Origin: Colwellia sp. 39_35_sub15_T18
GTDB lineage: Bacteria > Pseudomonadota > Gammaproteobacteria > Enterobacterales > Alteromonadaceae
Length of the DNA stretch: 58,667 bases
NCBI GenBank assembly: GCA_002162675.1
Contig: MAAE01000005.1
Location: 1-58,667, forward strand
Direction: 5' to 3'
Part shown: positions 25,586 to 33,596 of the stretch, piece by piece
How the letters are laid out: each line of letters opens with the position of its first letter
Position numbering within the stretch: the first letter of the stretch is position 1
Translations under genes and position numbers: made by a program
The notes under the pieces: generated by a model
The model's input: the letters and a program-made list of their open reading frames with translations, nothing else
The model's database searches: none
What the model was told of the DNA's origin: nothing

Positions 25586-26188
25586 ATGGGTAGACCCAAG
25601 AAATTTGATCCCGATATTGTGTTAGATAAAGCCATGGCGCTTTTTCACAGAAAAGGATTTAATGCCACCAAAACGGATGAAATTGTTAATCATTTAGGTA
25701 TTAATAAATTTAGCATTTACAAAGAGTTTGGTTCAAATAAAGCACTTTTTGATAGGGCGCTTTTAAGGTATTACGAAAAAAGGTTTAATAAAAACTTTGG
25801 CACCCTATCGATGCCAACGGCAAGTATTGAAGAACTTCGGATGTTTTTTACCTCGTTGCCCGAAAAACTGGAAAGAAATAATCATGGTTGCATGCTTTGT
25901 AATGCAACGGTTGAATTTGCAGAGATTGATGATAAAACCACCCAAAAACTCACGGATAACTATTTAAAAGAAATTCCTGCCGCTTTTAAGAACGCCTTAG
26001 ATAATGCCAAAAGAGATATGTTACTGGTGGAATATATTGATACCGATGTTGTTGCCAACCTGTTAGCCGCTATTTTTTTAGGGCTGATGGTGCAAGTGCG
26101 TGGTAACGTAGCGATTTTATTGATTAGGGCTAGTTGTGATGGTGCCATCCAGTACTTAAATACCATAACCAAAAAATCTACGCCTTAA
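25586..26188 (+). CDS. TetR/AcrR family transcriptional regulator
   Basis: Starting at ATG 25586 (MGRPKKFDPD), the ~200-aa protein has the TetR helix-turn-helix in the first 50 residues (ALFHRKGFNATKTDEIVNHLGINKFSIYKEFGSNKALFDRAL), followed by an all-helical ligand domain with the LERNNHGCMLCNATVEFA motif common in this subgroup. The upstream TTG at 25574 is unlikely. It probably represses itself and the divergent MBL hydrolase through the two palindromes. The inducer is unknown. Confidence 0.92.
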   Translation: MGRPKKFDPDIVLDKAMALFHRKGFNATKTDEIVNHLGINKFSIYKEFGSNKALFDRALLRYYEKRFNKNFGTLSMPTASIEELRMFFTSLPEKLERNNHGCMLCNATVEFAEIDDKTTQKLTDNYLKEIPAAFKNALDNAKRDMLLVEYIDTDVVANLLAAIFLGLMVQVRGNVAILLIRASCDGAIQYLNTITKKSTP

Positions 26189-26218
26189 AAGTAAGCAAGT
26201 TATTTCGGCAAATAGGAT

Positions 26219-26812
26219 TTATTCTCGATAAACGTTAAGTGCTATCAAGATAACTTTAATTGCATTCCATAGTTCTTGCTCGTTTGTGATTACTTTTGAC
26301 ATGGTATTTAAGCCAATTAAGGTGTTCTGTAATGCTAATGCTAAATGGCGGGTGTCGGTACTTTTAGCGAGTTCGCCTTGGTGAATACTGTAAGTTAATA
26401 AGGCTTCAAAGCCGTTAATGTTTTCGTTAACCATATTTGCCATGAAAGAGCTAAGGCTATCGTTTACGCCAACGAGTTCGCTGACACTGTTTACCGCCAA
26501 ACAACCACGATGTTGCCCATCATCTGTGCGTTGCTTGCAAGTTTCTTTAAATACTTGTGTCAGTAATGTAAGTGCACTATTAGACTCGGCAAACGTGCTC
26601 AACTTCAATAGTGGACTTATTTGAAAATAGTGGTTCATTGCTTCTAAAAAAAGCGCCTCTCTGCTTTCAAATGCATGATAAAAACTTGAGCGTGTTATCC
26701 CTAACTTTTCTGATACTGCTTTTACCGAAAGTGCGGTAAATCCAGATCTCCAGATTTCATTCATCACCCAAACAATCGCTTCATCACGATCAAATTTAAT
26801 GGCTCTACCCAT
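26219..26812 (-). CDS. TetR/AcrR family transcriptional regulator
   Basis: The 197-aa protein starts MGRAIKFDRDEAIVWVM after a GAGGG ribosome site. The helix-turn-helix is GFTALSVKAVSEKLGITRSS then FYHAFESREALFLEAM. The ligand domain contains GQHRGCLAVNSVSEL. It is divergent from an SRPBCC protein, with two identical operators between them. It is a different subgroup member from the TetR gene at 25586 and has a different operator. Confidence 0.92.
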   Translation of the reverse strand: MGRAIKFDRDEAIVWVMNEIWRSGFTALSVKAVSEKLGITRSSFYHAFESREALFLEAMNHYFQISPLLKLSTFAESNSALTLLTQVFKETCKQRTDDGQHRGCLAVNSVSELVGVNDSLSSFMANMVNENINGFEALLTYSIHQGELAKSTDTRHLALALQNTLIGLNTMSKVITNEQELWNAIKVILIALNVYRE

Positions 26813-26833
26813 AACACCCTCAAAAAATAATAC

Positions 26834-26886
26834 TGTACACTTGTGTACATAAAAGTTATGATGACCTTATTGTACACAGGTGTACA
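26834..26886. promoter_or_regulatory. Two copies of palindromic operator TGTACAC-N2-GTGTACA
   Basis: TGTACACTTGTGTACA (26834-26849) and TGTACACAGGTGTACA (26871-26886) have identical 7-base arms and 2-base centres, 37 bases apart. They lie between the divergent TetR gene (start 26812) and SRPBCC gene (start 26966). They are very probably the operators of this TetR regulator. Confidence 0.82.
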
Positions 26887-26965
26887 TTAATTGTTAAGCA
26901 TTTGAACCTTTAAATGTAAATTTTAAAACCCTGTAGTTAAAAACAGAAACTCATTGGAGAACACC

Positions 26966-27472
26966 ATGGCACATCACATAACGCACACCATTAGAGTCGG
27001 CGCTTCGGCCAGTCAAATTTGGGAAGTTCTAGGTGATTTCTCTAGTATAGAACGAACAAGCCATGCGGTTGAGTCTTCTCCTATTTTGACCGATATTAAA
27101 CAAGGCGTTGGTACTAAACGAAAATGCAATTTTTATGATAAGAAAAGTGTTATTGAAGAGATTGTTCGTTATGAAGAAGGGCATAGCTTTAGCATAGTCT
27201 TGAGTGAATTCTCCATGCCAATGAAAAGTATCGAGGCTGAATTTAGCGTTGAGAAAATCACTGAAAACAGTTGTGATATTACCATGTCTATGGATTTCGT
27301 CGTTAAAGGCGGCTTATTGGGTTGGGTTATGGGCGCGTTATTATTAAAACCTGTGTTGAAGAAAAAAGTACTGAAAAATGAATTGATTGGCCTAGCTTAT
27401 CACACCATAAGTGGCAAATTAGTAGGGCACACTATGCCTGAAAGTGATGATCTAAAACTATTGAGATCTTAG
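26966..27472 (+). CDS. SRPBCC (START-like) family protein
   Basis: ATG 26966 has GGAGA at 26956-26960; the in-frame TTG 26954 is discarded. The ~168-aa protein begins HHITHTIRVGASASQIWEVL, the usual SRPBCC start, and ends with the long helix characteristic of the polyketide-cyclase-like fold. These proteins hold hydrophobic ligands in a cavity. The ligand is unknown, and expression is probably controlled by the adjacent TetR regulator. Confidence 0.85.
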   Translation: MAHHITHTIRVGASASQIWEVLGDFSSIERTSHAVESSPILTDIKQGVGTKRKCNFYDKKSVIEEIVRYEEGHSFSIVLSEFSMPMKSIEAEFSVEKITENSCDITMSMDFVVKGGLLGWVMGALLLKPVLKKKVLKNELIGLAYHTISGKLVGHTMPESDDLKLLRS

Positions 27473-27561
27473 TTTGATATTTATTTAATATAATAAATAA
27501 CAGCATAAAAATAGTGTGTTATGACGTTTGGCTGGGTACAAAATGGTCAAATCTTTCTTGT

Positions 27562-28878
27562 TTATAGACCCAATAAAGCATCAATAGCTTTCTTGGGTTC
27601 ATCATGTCTAATGTTGATGAATGTTGCTATTTTTTCAGATGAATTTGTCTTTGCTATATCGTCTACAACAGAAAAAAACGTTTGTTGCCCAACTGCTTTC
27701 CCATCTTCAACTTTTGCACGAAATTGATTCCAAGTGGAATATGCGCTGTGTCCTCCTTTGTTTTGGCTTTTGGCCATATTTTCAATGGCAGAATGAATCA
27801 CAAACCCGCATGTGTAATAATTATGAAATTGACCAACTTCGGCAGCATCAATTAGCGCCATTTTTTTCAGTCCTTTCGCACAATTATTTTTAATATTTTT
27901 AAATCTCGAATTTACATAATCTGTTGAGCTTGGATAAAGGGACAGAAGCACATCAGACGCTAAAATATCAGCGTGACCTTCATGCAGCCAAGATTGGCTA
28001 GGATCATCGGATAATAGAGTAACTTTTCCACTTTGATATAAATGAGCCGCTTCATGTCCAAAAAACCACAATGTATCATTTATAAATTTAACATTTTTTA
28101 CACTCGTTTCTAAATTATTTTTATTCCAATGCATAAAAATTCGATTGGGGAGTGTACCTCCTTGAGATGAATGCCCATTTATTTTTGCATAAGAGGCAAA
28201 TAAAGTTGGTTTTTCTTTAAATGGGAGTTTTCCTAATTTATTTTCAAAATAATTCATCATTTTAGGAATATCTGAACTTAATGACTTTTGAATCTTTTCA
28301 GGGAGACCTTTGTCAATTAAGGCTATATAGCTATCGGTTTCAATAGGATTTTGCTTCCCGACATAAACACTTATTCCATCGTTTTTATCTAGCCAAGATG
28401 TAGATGAATGGAATATTTTTCCGTTAACGATAATATGTTCGTCATCAGGTATCTTTAGGGTCATCTTCCAGTGGTTTAAATTATTTATACAAGAGTTGAT
28501 ACAGGTAAAAAACCTTCCGCTATGAAAGAGCATACCTCCATCAGAAAAAGGGGAGAAGGGTGCATAATCTTTTGATAAATCTTTATAAGTTGGGGTTAAA
28601 ATAAGCTCTGCTTCTTTGAAAGTCGTCCTATCTTTCCTTGCTATATGTTCTTGTTTATTCTGATAAAATACTTCAAGTTCTGGTGAGGTTGGATGCCATC
28701 GCATTGTTCTGGACTTATCAGGGTTACGAATAAATGATATTTTGTTAATAGGTTCATCAGCTTTATATTTGACCGTCCATGAGCCATTTGGTGATTTAGT
28801 AATAGTTGTATCAATACCATTGGCAAAGCTAATTATAGGCATTAATAAAAATAAAAATAAAAAAATAAAATTTTTCAA
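27562..28878 (-). CDS. Secreted gluzincin-like metalloprotease-fold protein
   Basis: The 438-aa protein has a signal peptide (FIFLFLFLLMPIISFANG). Near residues 270-310 it shows FFGHEAAHLYQ and, some 20 residues on, WLHEGHADILAS: an HExxH motif followed by a Glu in the spacing typical of gluzincin (M1/M61-like) zinc peptidases. The N-terminal ~200 residues are beta-rich. I cannot name the family precisely. It is more AT-rich than its neighbours and could be acquired. Confidence 0.7.
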   Translation of the reverse strand: MKNFIFLFLFLLMPIISFANGIDTTITKSPNGSWTVKYKADEPINKISFIRNPDKSRTMRWHPTSPELEVFYQNKQEHIARKDRTTFKEAELILTPTYKDLSKDYAPFSPFSDGGMLFHSGRFFTCINSCINNLNHWKMTLKIPDDEHIIVNGKIFHSSTSWLDKNDGISVYVGKQNPIETDSYIALIDKGLPEKIQKSLSSDIPKMMNYFENKLGKLPFKEKPTLFASYAKINGHSSQGGTLPNRIFMHWNKNNLETSVKNVKFINDTLWFFGHEAAHLYQSGKVTLLSDDPSQSWLHEGHADILASDVLLSLYPSSTDYVNSRFKNIKNNCAKGLKKMALIDAAEVGQFHNYYTCGFVIHSAIENMAKSQNKGGHSAYSTWNQFRAKVEDGKAVGQQTFFSVVDDIAKTNSSEKIATFINIRHDEPKKAIDALLGL

Positions 28879-29116
28879 AACAAATCCTTTTGATTGCAGG
28901 TGAGATAAGCTAATTACTCTATCTTATCAAGCTCTTTCTGTCAGCTATTGATGAACTGAAATGGTTACTCACTGTAAATAACGGAACAATCTGTCCTGTC
29001 CTTTTCTGTTATTTCTTTTGTTTAGTCTCTCTGAAAGCCGTATAATTCACCTTCATTTTAGTCGTTTTTGTTAACGTCTAACTCGCTTTAAATTCAAAGG
29101 TTTTATTGTTAGTTTT

Positions 29117-30094
29117 ATGATCTCTCACAAGTTATCCGTTGCTCCAATGCTCGATTGGACCGACAAACACTGCCGTTACTTCTACCGTTTAATGTCAGCT
29201 CATACCGTGCTTTATACCGAAATGGTTACCACAGGGGCAATTTTACATGGTAAAGGGGATTACCTTTCTTACAATAATGCTGAACATCCGTTAGTTTTAC
29301 AGCTTGGCGGTAGTGATGCTAAAGCGATGACTGAGTGCGCAAAAATTGCTGAGCAGCATGGTTATGATGAGATTAACATTAACGTTGGTTGCCCGTCTGA
29401 TCGCGTACAAAATGGCCGTTTTGGTGCTTGTTTGATGGCTGAGCCGCAATTGGTGGCAGAGTGTGTTAGCGAAATGCAAGCGGCTACTAGCGTGCCTGTT
29501 ACAGTAAAGTCTCGTATTGGTATTGATGATTTAGACTCCTATGAGTTTCTGCATACCTTTATAGAGCAAGTAGCTCTGGCTGGATGTGAACATTTTATTA
29601 TTCATGCGCGAAAAGCTTGGCTTAGTGGCTTAAGTCCGAAGCAAAATCGTGATATTCCACCGCTTGATTACGCAAGGGTTTATCAAATCAAGCAAGACTT
29701 CTCTGATTTAGAAATCTCTATCAATGGCGGTATTAAAAGCTTGATTGAAGCGAATAACCATTTACAACATATAGATGGTGTAATGATTGGCCGTGAAATT
29801 TATAATAGCCCTTATATGCTTTCGGCAGTTGATCAACAAATTTATGGTGTTGAAAAAGATCTTATTTCTCGTGAGCAAGTTATTAATTTAATGGCTGAAT
29901 ACGTTGATGAATATGTCAGTACTACCCCTAAACATGGTAACAATCGAGCATGGCATGTGCTTCGCCATACGTTAGGTCTTTGTAATGGTCTAGCTGGCGC
30001 TCGTCAGTATCGTCGATACTTGAGTGAATGTGCTGGCCAGGCTGATGCTAACGGCAATACACTCAAAGAAGCTTTTTTAAGAGTAAGCCAATAA
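29117..30094 (+). CDS. dusA: tRNA-dihydrouridine(20/20a) synthase DusA
   Basis: The 325-aa TIM-barrel flavoprotein begins SHKLSVAPMLDWTDKHCRYF, with NVGCPSDRVQNGRFGACLM carrying the catalytic Cys, VKSRIGIDDLDSY, HARKAWLSGLSPKQNR (DusA-specific) and SINGGIKS for FMN phosphate binding. DusA reduces uridines 20 and 20a of tRNA with NADPH. It is a monocistronic gene. Confidence 0.97.
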   Translation: MISHKLSVAPMLDWTDKHCRYFYRLMSAHTVLYTEMVTTGAILHGKGDYLSYNNAEHPLVLQLGGSDAKAMTECAKIAEQHGYDEININVGCPSDRVQNGRFGACLMAEPQLVAECVSEMQAATSVPVTVKSRIGIDDLDSYEFLHTFIEQVALAGCEHFIIHARKAWLSGLSPKQNRDIPPLDYARVYQIKQDFSDLEISINGGIKSLIEANNHLQHIDGVMIGREIYNSPYMLSAVDQQIYGVEKDLISREQVINLMAEYVDEYVSTTPKHGNNRAWHVLRHTLGLCNGLAGARQYRRYLSECAGQADANGNTLKEAFLRVSQ

Positions 30095-30477
30095 ACACGT
30101 ATTAAATGCGGGAATCTTTTAACACATCTTGATAACGCTCTTAGCTTCATTGAACTAGTAAGTGTTCCGATTTAGGAGTGACAGCCTCAAAACCGAAAGT
30201 AAAATTGTTGAAAATTACTTTAAACAACTATTTATTTGTTAATTAAACCGATAAGTAGTTGTTTTAACCAAATCAAATCTTAAAAATTCTTTTCTGAATT
30301 AATTATTTCAAAAGTTTAAAATAAAAATCCATACTTATCAGTGTGTTAGTTTTTATTTGTAACGCTGGCACAACCTTTGTAACAGTTATTGCGACTTAAC
30401 GTATATAGCTTAAGTAAATCTTTGTTTAATTACGGCGATTACGGGCTAATTTACATATTATTAATAAGGAATGACTG

Positions 30478-30579
30478 ATGTTAACTTCAAGCACTTTATT
30501 TGCACTAATGATGGTACCTGCGGTATCTATGTTGGCTATATCTCTGTTAGTGAGTGTTTTTGAACAAAAATCTGTTTAG
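30478..30579 (+). CDS. Putative 33-aa single-span membrane peptide
   Basis: ATG 30478 follows AAGGA (30466-30470) at 7-base spacing, a good ribosome site. The peptide MLTSSTLFALMMVPAVSMLA continues with ISLLVSVFEQKSV: one hydrophobic helix and a short charged tail, typical of small stress-linked membrane proteins. An overlapping ATG at 30471 in another frame is too close to the ribosome site. It lies 0.6 kb upstream of the psp genes. I know no named homologue, so this is a candidate only. Confidence 0.5.
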   Translation: MLTSSTLFALMMVPAVSMLAISLLVSVFEQKSV

Positions 30580-30733
30580 AGTTGGGTTATTATATCAAGC
30601 ATAAGTATAACCGTTAAACAGATCTGCCCTGTGTAAACCCGCTTTGAGCGGCTAAATTATTTGTCCCCCGGTAATGTCATCATTTTCGAAAACCTTCTTT
30701 ATTGCTATTAAACAACCCTCTTTATAATCTACT

Positions 30734-30788
30734 TGTGCTATGTGCTATGTGCTATGTGCTATGTGCTATGTGCTATGTGCTATGTGCT
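30734..30788. repeat. Heptamer tandem repeat (TGTGCTA)n
   Basis: Seven perfect copies of TGTGCTA (30734-30782) and a partial eighth. It is non-coding, about 260 bases upstream of the psp promoter. It is liable to slippage and may vary between strains. Confidence 0.95.
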
Positions 30789-31046
30789 GTAACCATGATG
30801 GTAGCGCTTTGTATTCTCGTACTGTCGGTTAAATACCAATTCTTATGTATATTTGATAGGTAAACCCCGATGTTTATCATGCTCAAATATCCCCTTATAA
30901 CGATTATATTTTTGTTAGTCATTTTCACTATTGTAATGGTTAATTTAACCATTATTTCGTGTGACATATTATGTCTTGTTGTGAGTTGAAAACAGCCTGT
31001 TTTTTATTTTCCTTTAAAATCAATGTTATGTATGTTTTTCAATGAT

Positions 31047-31062
31047 TGGCATGGCACTTGTA
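31047..31062 (+). promoter_or_regulatory. Sigma-54-type promoter of the psp operon
   Basis: TGGCATGGCACTTGTA matches the sigma-54 consensus TGGCACG-N4-TTGCA with only two changes and correct GG/G spacing. It lies about 110 bases before the first gene of the operon. Known psp operons are transcribed by sigma-54 with PspF; no pspF gene is in this window. Confidence 0.7.
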
Positions 31063-31172
31063 ATAGTCATTGTATTAGTTCAAACGCAAATGATAACAAC
31101 CATAGTGTTGTTAGTAATTTTAACAATTTTTTATTTTATACCTGTCACTAAAGACATAAGAGGAATTTCAAC

Positions 31173-31475
31173 ATGAGCACATTAAACCGTAAAAATATCA
31201 GCGTTGCTTTATTCATTACACTGGGTGCTATTTTTAGCATCAATGCAAATGCAGCACAAACAAGCAGTCTTGAAAATTTATTAACTGAAATGGTCGTTGC
31301 ACAAGGCCAGCAAGTAGTAACTGACTTATCAGTTCAGTTGCAACAATCAATCGAAGAAGAATTAAGTCGCTTTACCATAGATTTCTCTTTTGATGAATCA
31401 ATTACTAAATCACTAGCATGGCTAACTGATGCCCAAGCCACTGCAACGTCTGAAGATAGCAAGCAAGGTAAGTAG
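31173..31475 (+). CDS. Small exported protein, first gene of the psp operon
   Basis: The 100-aa product has a signal peptide (ISVALFITLGAIFSINANAAQ) and a helical mature part of about 70 residues (LENLLTEMVVAQGQQVVTDL; SIEEELSRFTIDF). I do not recognise a family. It is preceded by AGAGGA and followed 53 bases later by pspA, so it should be induced with the Psp response and act in the periplasm. Its role is not known. Confidence 0.8.
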   Translation: MSTLNRKNISVALFITLGAIFSINANAAQTSSLENLLTEMVVAQGQQVVTDLSVQLQQSIEEELSRFTIDFSFDESITKSLAWLTDAQATATSEDSKQGK

Positions 31476-31528
31476 GTAGAAAAAGCTCAACAATTAACAT
31501 TGATTATTGAAATAGCAGGAGAGAAACA

Positions 31529-32203
31529 ATGGGATTATTTACACGTTTTACCGATATTGTTAACGCAAACATCAACAGCATGCTTGATAAGGCAGAGCAG
31601 CCAGAAAAGATGATCCGTTTGATCATTCAAGAAATGGAAGAAACTTTAGTTGAAGTTCGTGCTACTGCCGCAAAAAATATAGCAGAGCAAAAAACGCATA
31701 CGAGACGAATTAAAGCGGCCAACGCCAGTGTTGAACATTGGCATAGTAAAGCGCAATTAGCATTAACGAAAAACCGTGAAGATTTAGCTAAATCAGCGTT
31801 ATCGCAAAAACATAAATATCAGCATGATTTAACGCTGCTTGAGCAAGAAGGTGCTCAAATTGCTGAGTTTTTAGCAACAGTGCAAAATGATGCTATGAAA
31901 TTGCAAGAGAAGTTGTCGGAAGCTAAGCGTCGTCAAGAGGCGTTAATGCTTCGCCAAGAGTCAGCACAGGTACGTTTAAAAGTGCGAGAGCAGGCGGCTA
32001 TTTACAATATTGAAGAGGCGATGAGTAAATTTGAACGTTACCAACAAAAAATAGATAGGGTTGAAGCGCAGGTCGAGGCTTATGATTTCACCCAGCTCAA
32101 TGGTCAAGATCAAAGTTTACAGGCTCAATTTGCCGAATTAGAGCAAGATGAAAGCGTTGAGCAAGAGCTTGAAGCAATGAAAAAACAAGCTGTTAGTGCG
32201 TAA
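31529..32203 (+). CDS. pspA: Phage shock protein A
   Basis: The 224-aa protein is almost wholly coiled coil, begins MGLFTRFTDIVNANINSMLD with the amphipathic membrane-binding helix, and has KAEQPEKMIRLIIQEMEETL, the conserved PspA/IM30 stretch. It is an ESCRT-III-like peripheral membrane protein that protects the inner membrane and restrains PspF. It is followed 33 bases later by pspC. Confidence 0.97.
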   Translation: MGLFTRFTDIVNANINSMLDKAEQPEKMIRLIIQEMEETLVEVRATAAKNIAEQKTHTRRIKAANASVEHWHSKAQLALTKNREDLAKSALSQKHKYQHDLTLLEQEGAQIAEFLATVQNDAMKLQEKLSEAKRRQEALMLRQESAQVRLKVREQAAIYNIEEAMSKFERYQQKIDRVEAQVEAYDFTQLNGQDQSLQAQFAELEQDESVEQELEAMKKQAVSA

Positions 32204-32236
32204 TTTTACAACTAAGAAAAAGTAAGGAGTATCATC

Positions 32237-32467
32237 ATGAGATACGAAAGAGAATATTCAGAAAGTCGCACCATTAACAATAGATTAGCAAAAGATAGTG
32301 CTCATAAAAAGCTATCAGGCGTTTGTGCTGGCATTGCCAAGCATTATGATTTACCTCGTTTAGCCGTGCGCATTGCCGCTATAGCCGCACTTATTATGAT
32401 ACCGGTAGCTACAGGCGTCGCTTATGTAGTTGCTAGTGTATTGTTACCCGAAAGTCGATACCATTAA
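32237..32467 (+). CDS. pspC: PspC domain protein
   Basis: The 76-aa protein consists of a PspC domain: KKLSGVCAGIAKHYDLPRLAVRIA followed by a hydrophobic helix (AALIMIPVATGVAYVVASVLL). It lacks the longer C-terminal leucine-zipper region of E. coli PspC. There is no PspB gene between pspA and pspC, so signalling to PspA must work without it or through a distant gene. AAGGAGT precedes the ATG. Confidence 0.92.
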   Translation: MRYEREYSESRTINNRLAKDSAHKKLSGVCAGIAKHYDLPRLAVRIAAIAALIMIPVATGVAYVVASVLLPESRYH

Positions 32468-32499
32468 TCACTTTAGCTTACAGTAAGAAGGAGTTGCTA

Positions 32500-32856
32500 A
32501 TGACTTTTTTAAAATCGTTATTATTGGCGATATTCGCCACCTTATTTTTAACTTACGTTTTAGGGGTTAGTTTTTTAGAGTTGTTTGATATTAATGTTTA
32601 TATGGACGGCGAATTAATTGAGCCGTTAAAAGCAATAGGAGTTTCAGCTGTGGCAACCGTTATTTTAGTGTTAATTGCACTTGCTATTGTACTAAGTGTA
32701 TTTGGTTCACTTATTTTTGTCGGGTTATTGCTCGCCGGTTCATTAGCTATGGTGGCTATAGGTGTGTTTTGGCCAGTGTTATTGATTGCCGTCATCATTT
32801 GGCTTGTCACTAGAAATAAATCAGCAAAGCAATATAATCAAACGGGACTTAATTAG
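32500..32856 (+). CDS. Small integral membrane protein of the psp operon
   Basis: ATG 32500 has AAGGAG at 32488-32493; the in-frame TTG 32494 is discarded. The ~118-aa product has three to four hydrophobic segments (SLLLAIFATLFLTYVLG; AVATVILVLIALAIVLSVFG; VAIGVFWPVLLIAVIIWLV). It is 32 bases after pspC and probably cotranscribed. It may take the place of the missing PspB/PspD-type membrane components; this is inference from position only. Confidence 0.8.
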   Translation: MTFLKSLLLAIFATLFLTYVLGVSFLELFDINVYMDGELIEPLKAIGVSAVATVILVLIALAIVLSVFGSLIFVGLLLAGSLAMVAIGVFWPVLLIAVIIWLVTRNKSAKQYNQTGLN

Positions 32857-33074
32857 TTAGTCTCATTAAAATAATATGGATATAGGATGTCATGATGCAA
32901 CAACATAAAAATCAAAAAGGCTGTTAAATAGCTCCTCTAATTCACCTAAATCTACCTTAAGACGATTAATAAAGTCTTTTTAATCGTTATCAGTGCATTG
33001 ATATCATTTTTTTACCTGTGATTGAATGTTATGGTTAGACCATCAATTTTGTTGGTTAGGAAGTGTAGATTCAG

Positions 33075-33575
33075 ATGAAAAATTGCCATTTATTTTTATT
33101 ATTACTATTATGCGGTCAAATTAGTTTCACTAGCCTTGCCCAAGTGAAACAGGCTGTTATCATTGTTGAAAAACCTTATGTAAGAGCCAGTATCCCGGGC
33201 AGTAATGTTTCATCGGCCTATATGAGAATTACAAATAATGATGAAAAAACAGTGACTTTGCTTGGTGCTAGCAGTAATATTTCACCGCGTGTTGAAATTC
33301 ACCAGCATACTATGGTGGCTGGATTAATGCGCATGCGTAAATTAGATGCTGTTATTATCAAAGCAAATGAGCAAATAGTATTACAACCATCAGGTTTACA
33401 TTTTATGTTGTTTGATGTTAAAAAGCCCCTGAAACCACAACAAGAAGTTGAACTAACTTTGCGTTTTTCCGATAAAAAAACTGTCACAATCAAAATGCCC
33501 GTTTATAACTTTAAACAGGAAAAGTCAGCGCAAGCAGCTGATGAGCAGTTATCAACAATGCAGCACCATCATTAG
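33075..33575 (+). CDS. Periplasmic copper chaperone PCu(A)C family protein
   Basis: The 166-aa protein has a signal peptide (FLLLLLCGQISFTSLAQ), then VEKPYVRASIPGSNVSSAYM and the copper ligands EIHQHTMVAGLMRMRKLD with HFMLFDV, the H-x-n-M-x10-M...HxM pattern of PCu(A)C/DUF461. The C-terminus ends in a short His/Met tail (TMQHHH), a likely extra metal site. The family delivers Cu(I) to cytochrome c oxidase. It is followed 21 bases later by a DUF2333 gene, though no oxidase gene is nearby. Confidence 0.92.
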   Translation: MKNCHLFLLLLLCGQISFTSLAQVKQAVIIVEKPYVRASIPGSNVSSAYMRITNNDEKTVTLLGASSNISPRVEIHQHTMVAGLMRMRKLDAVIIKANEQIVLQPSGLHFMLFDVKKPLKPQQEVELTLRFSDKKTVTIKMPVYNFKQEKSAQAADEQLSTMQHHH

Positions 33576-33596
33576 GCGCATTATTAGGAGTAAACA

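Larger units (their letters stand above)
30095..31046. other. Long intergenic region upstream of the psp operon
   Basis: About 1 kb without a large gene. It holds a 33-codon ORF (30478), a small hairpin CCGCTTTGAGCGG (about 30640), a heptamer repeat (30734-30788) and, at its end, the sigma-54-type promoter of the psp operon. The AT-rich stretch 30210-30420 shows no recognisable element. Confidence 0.5.

Noticed and set aside
30734..30788. CRISPR or iteron origin
   Set aside because: The unit is only 7 bases without spacers, and no replication initiator gene is nearby.
30773..30967. 64-aa minus-strand ORF in the psp upstream gap
   Set aside because: Starts close to the heptamer repeat, no ribosome site, no recognisable domain.
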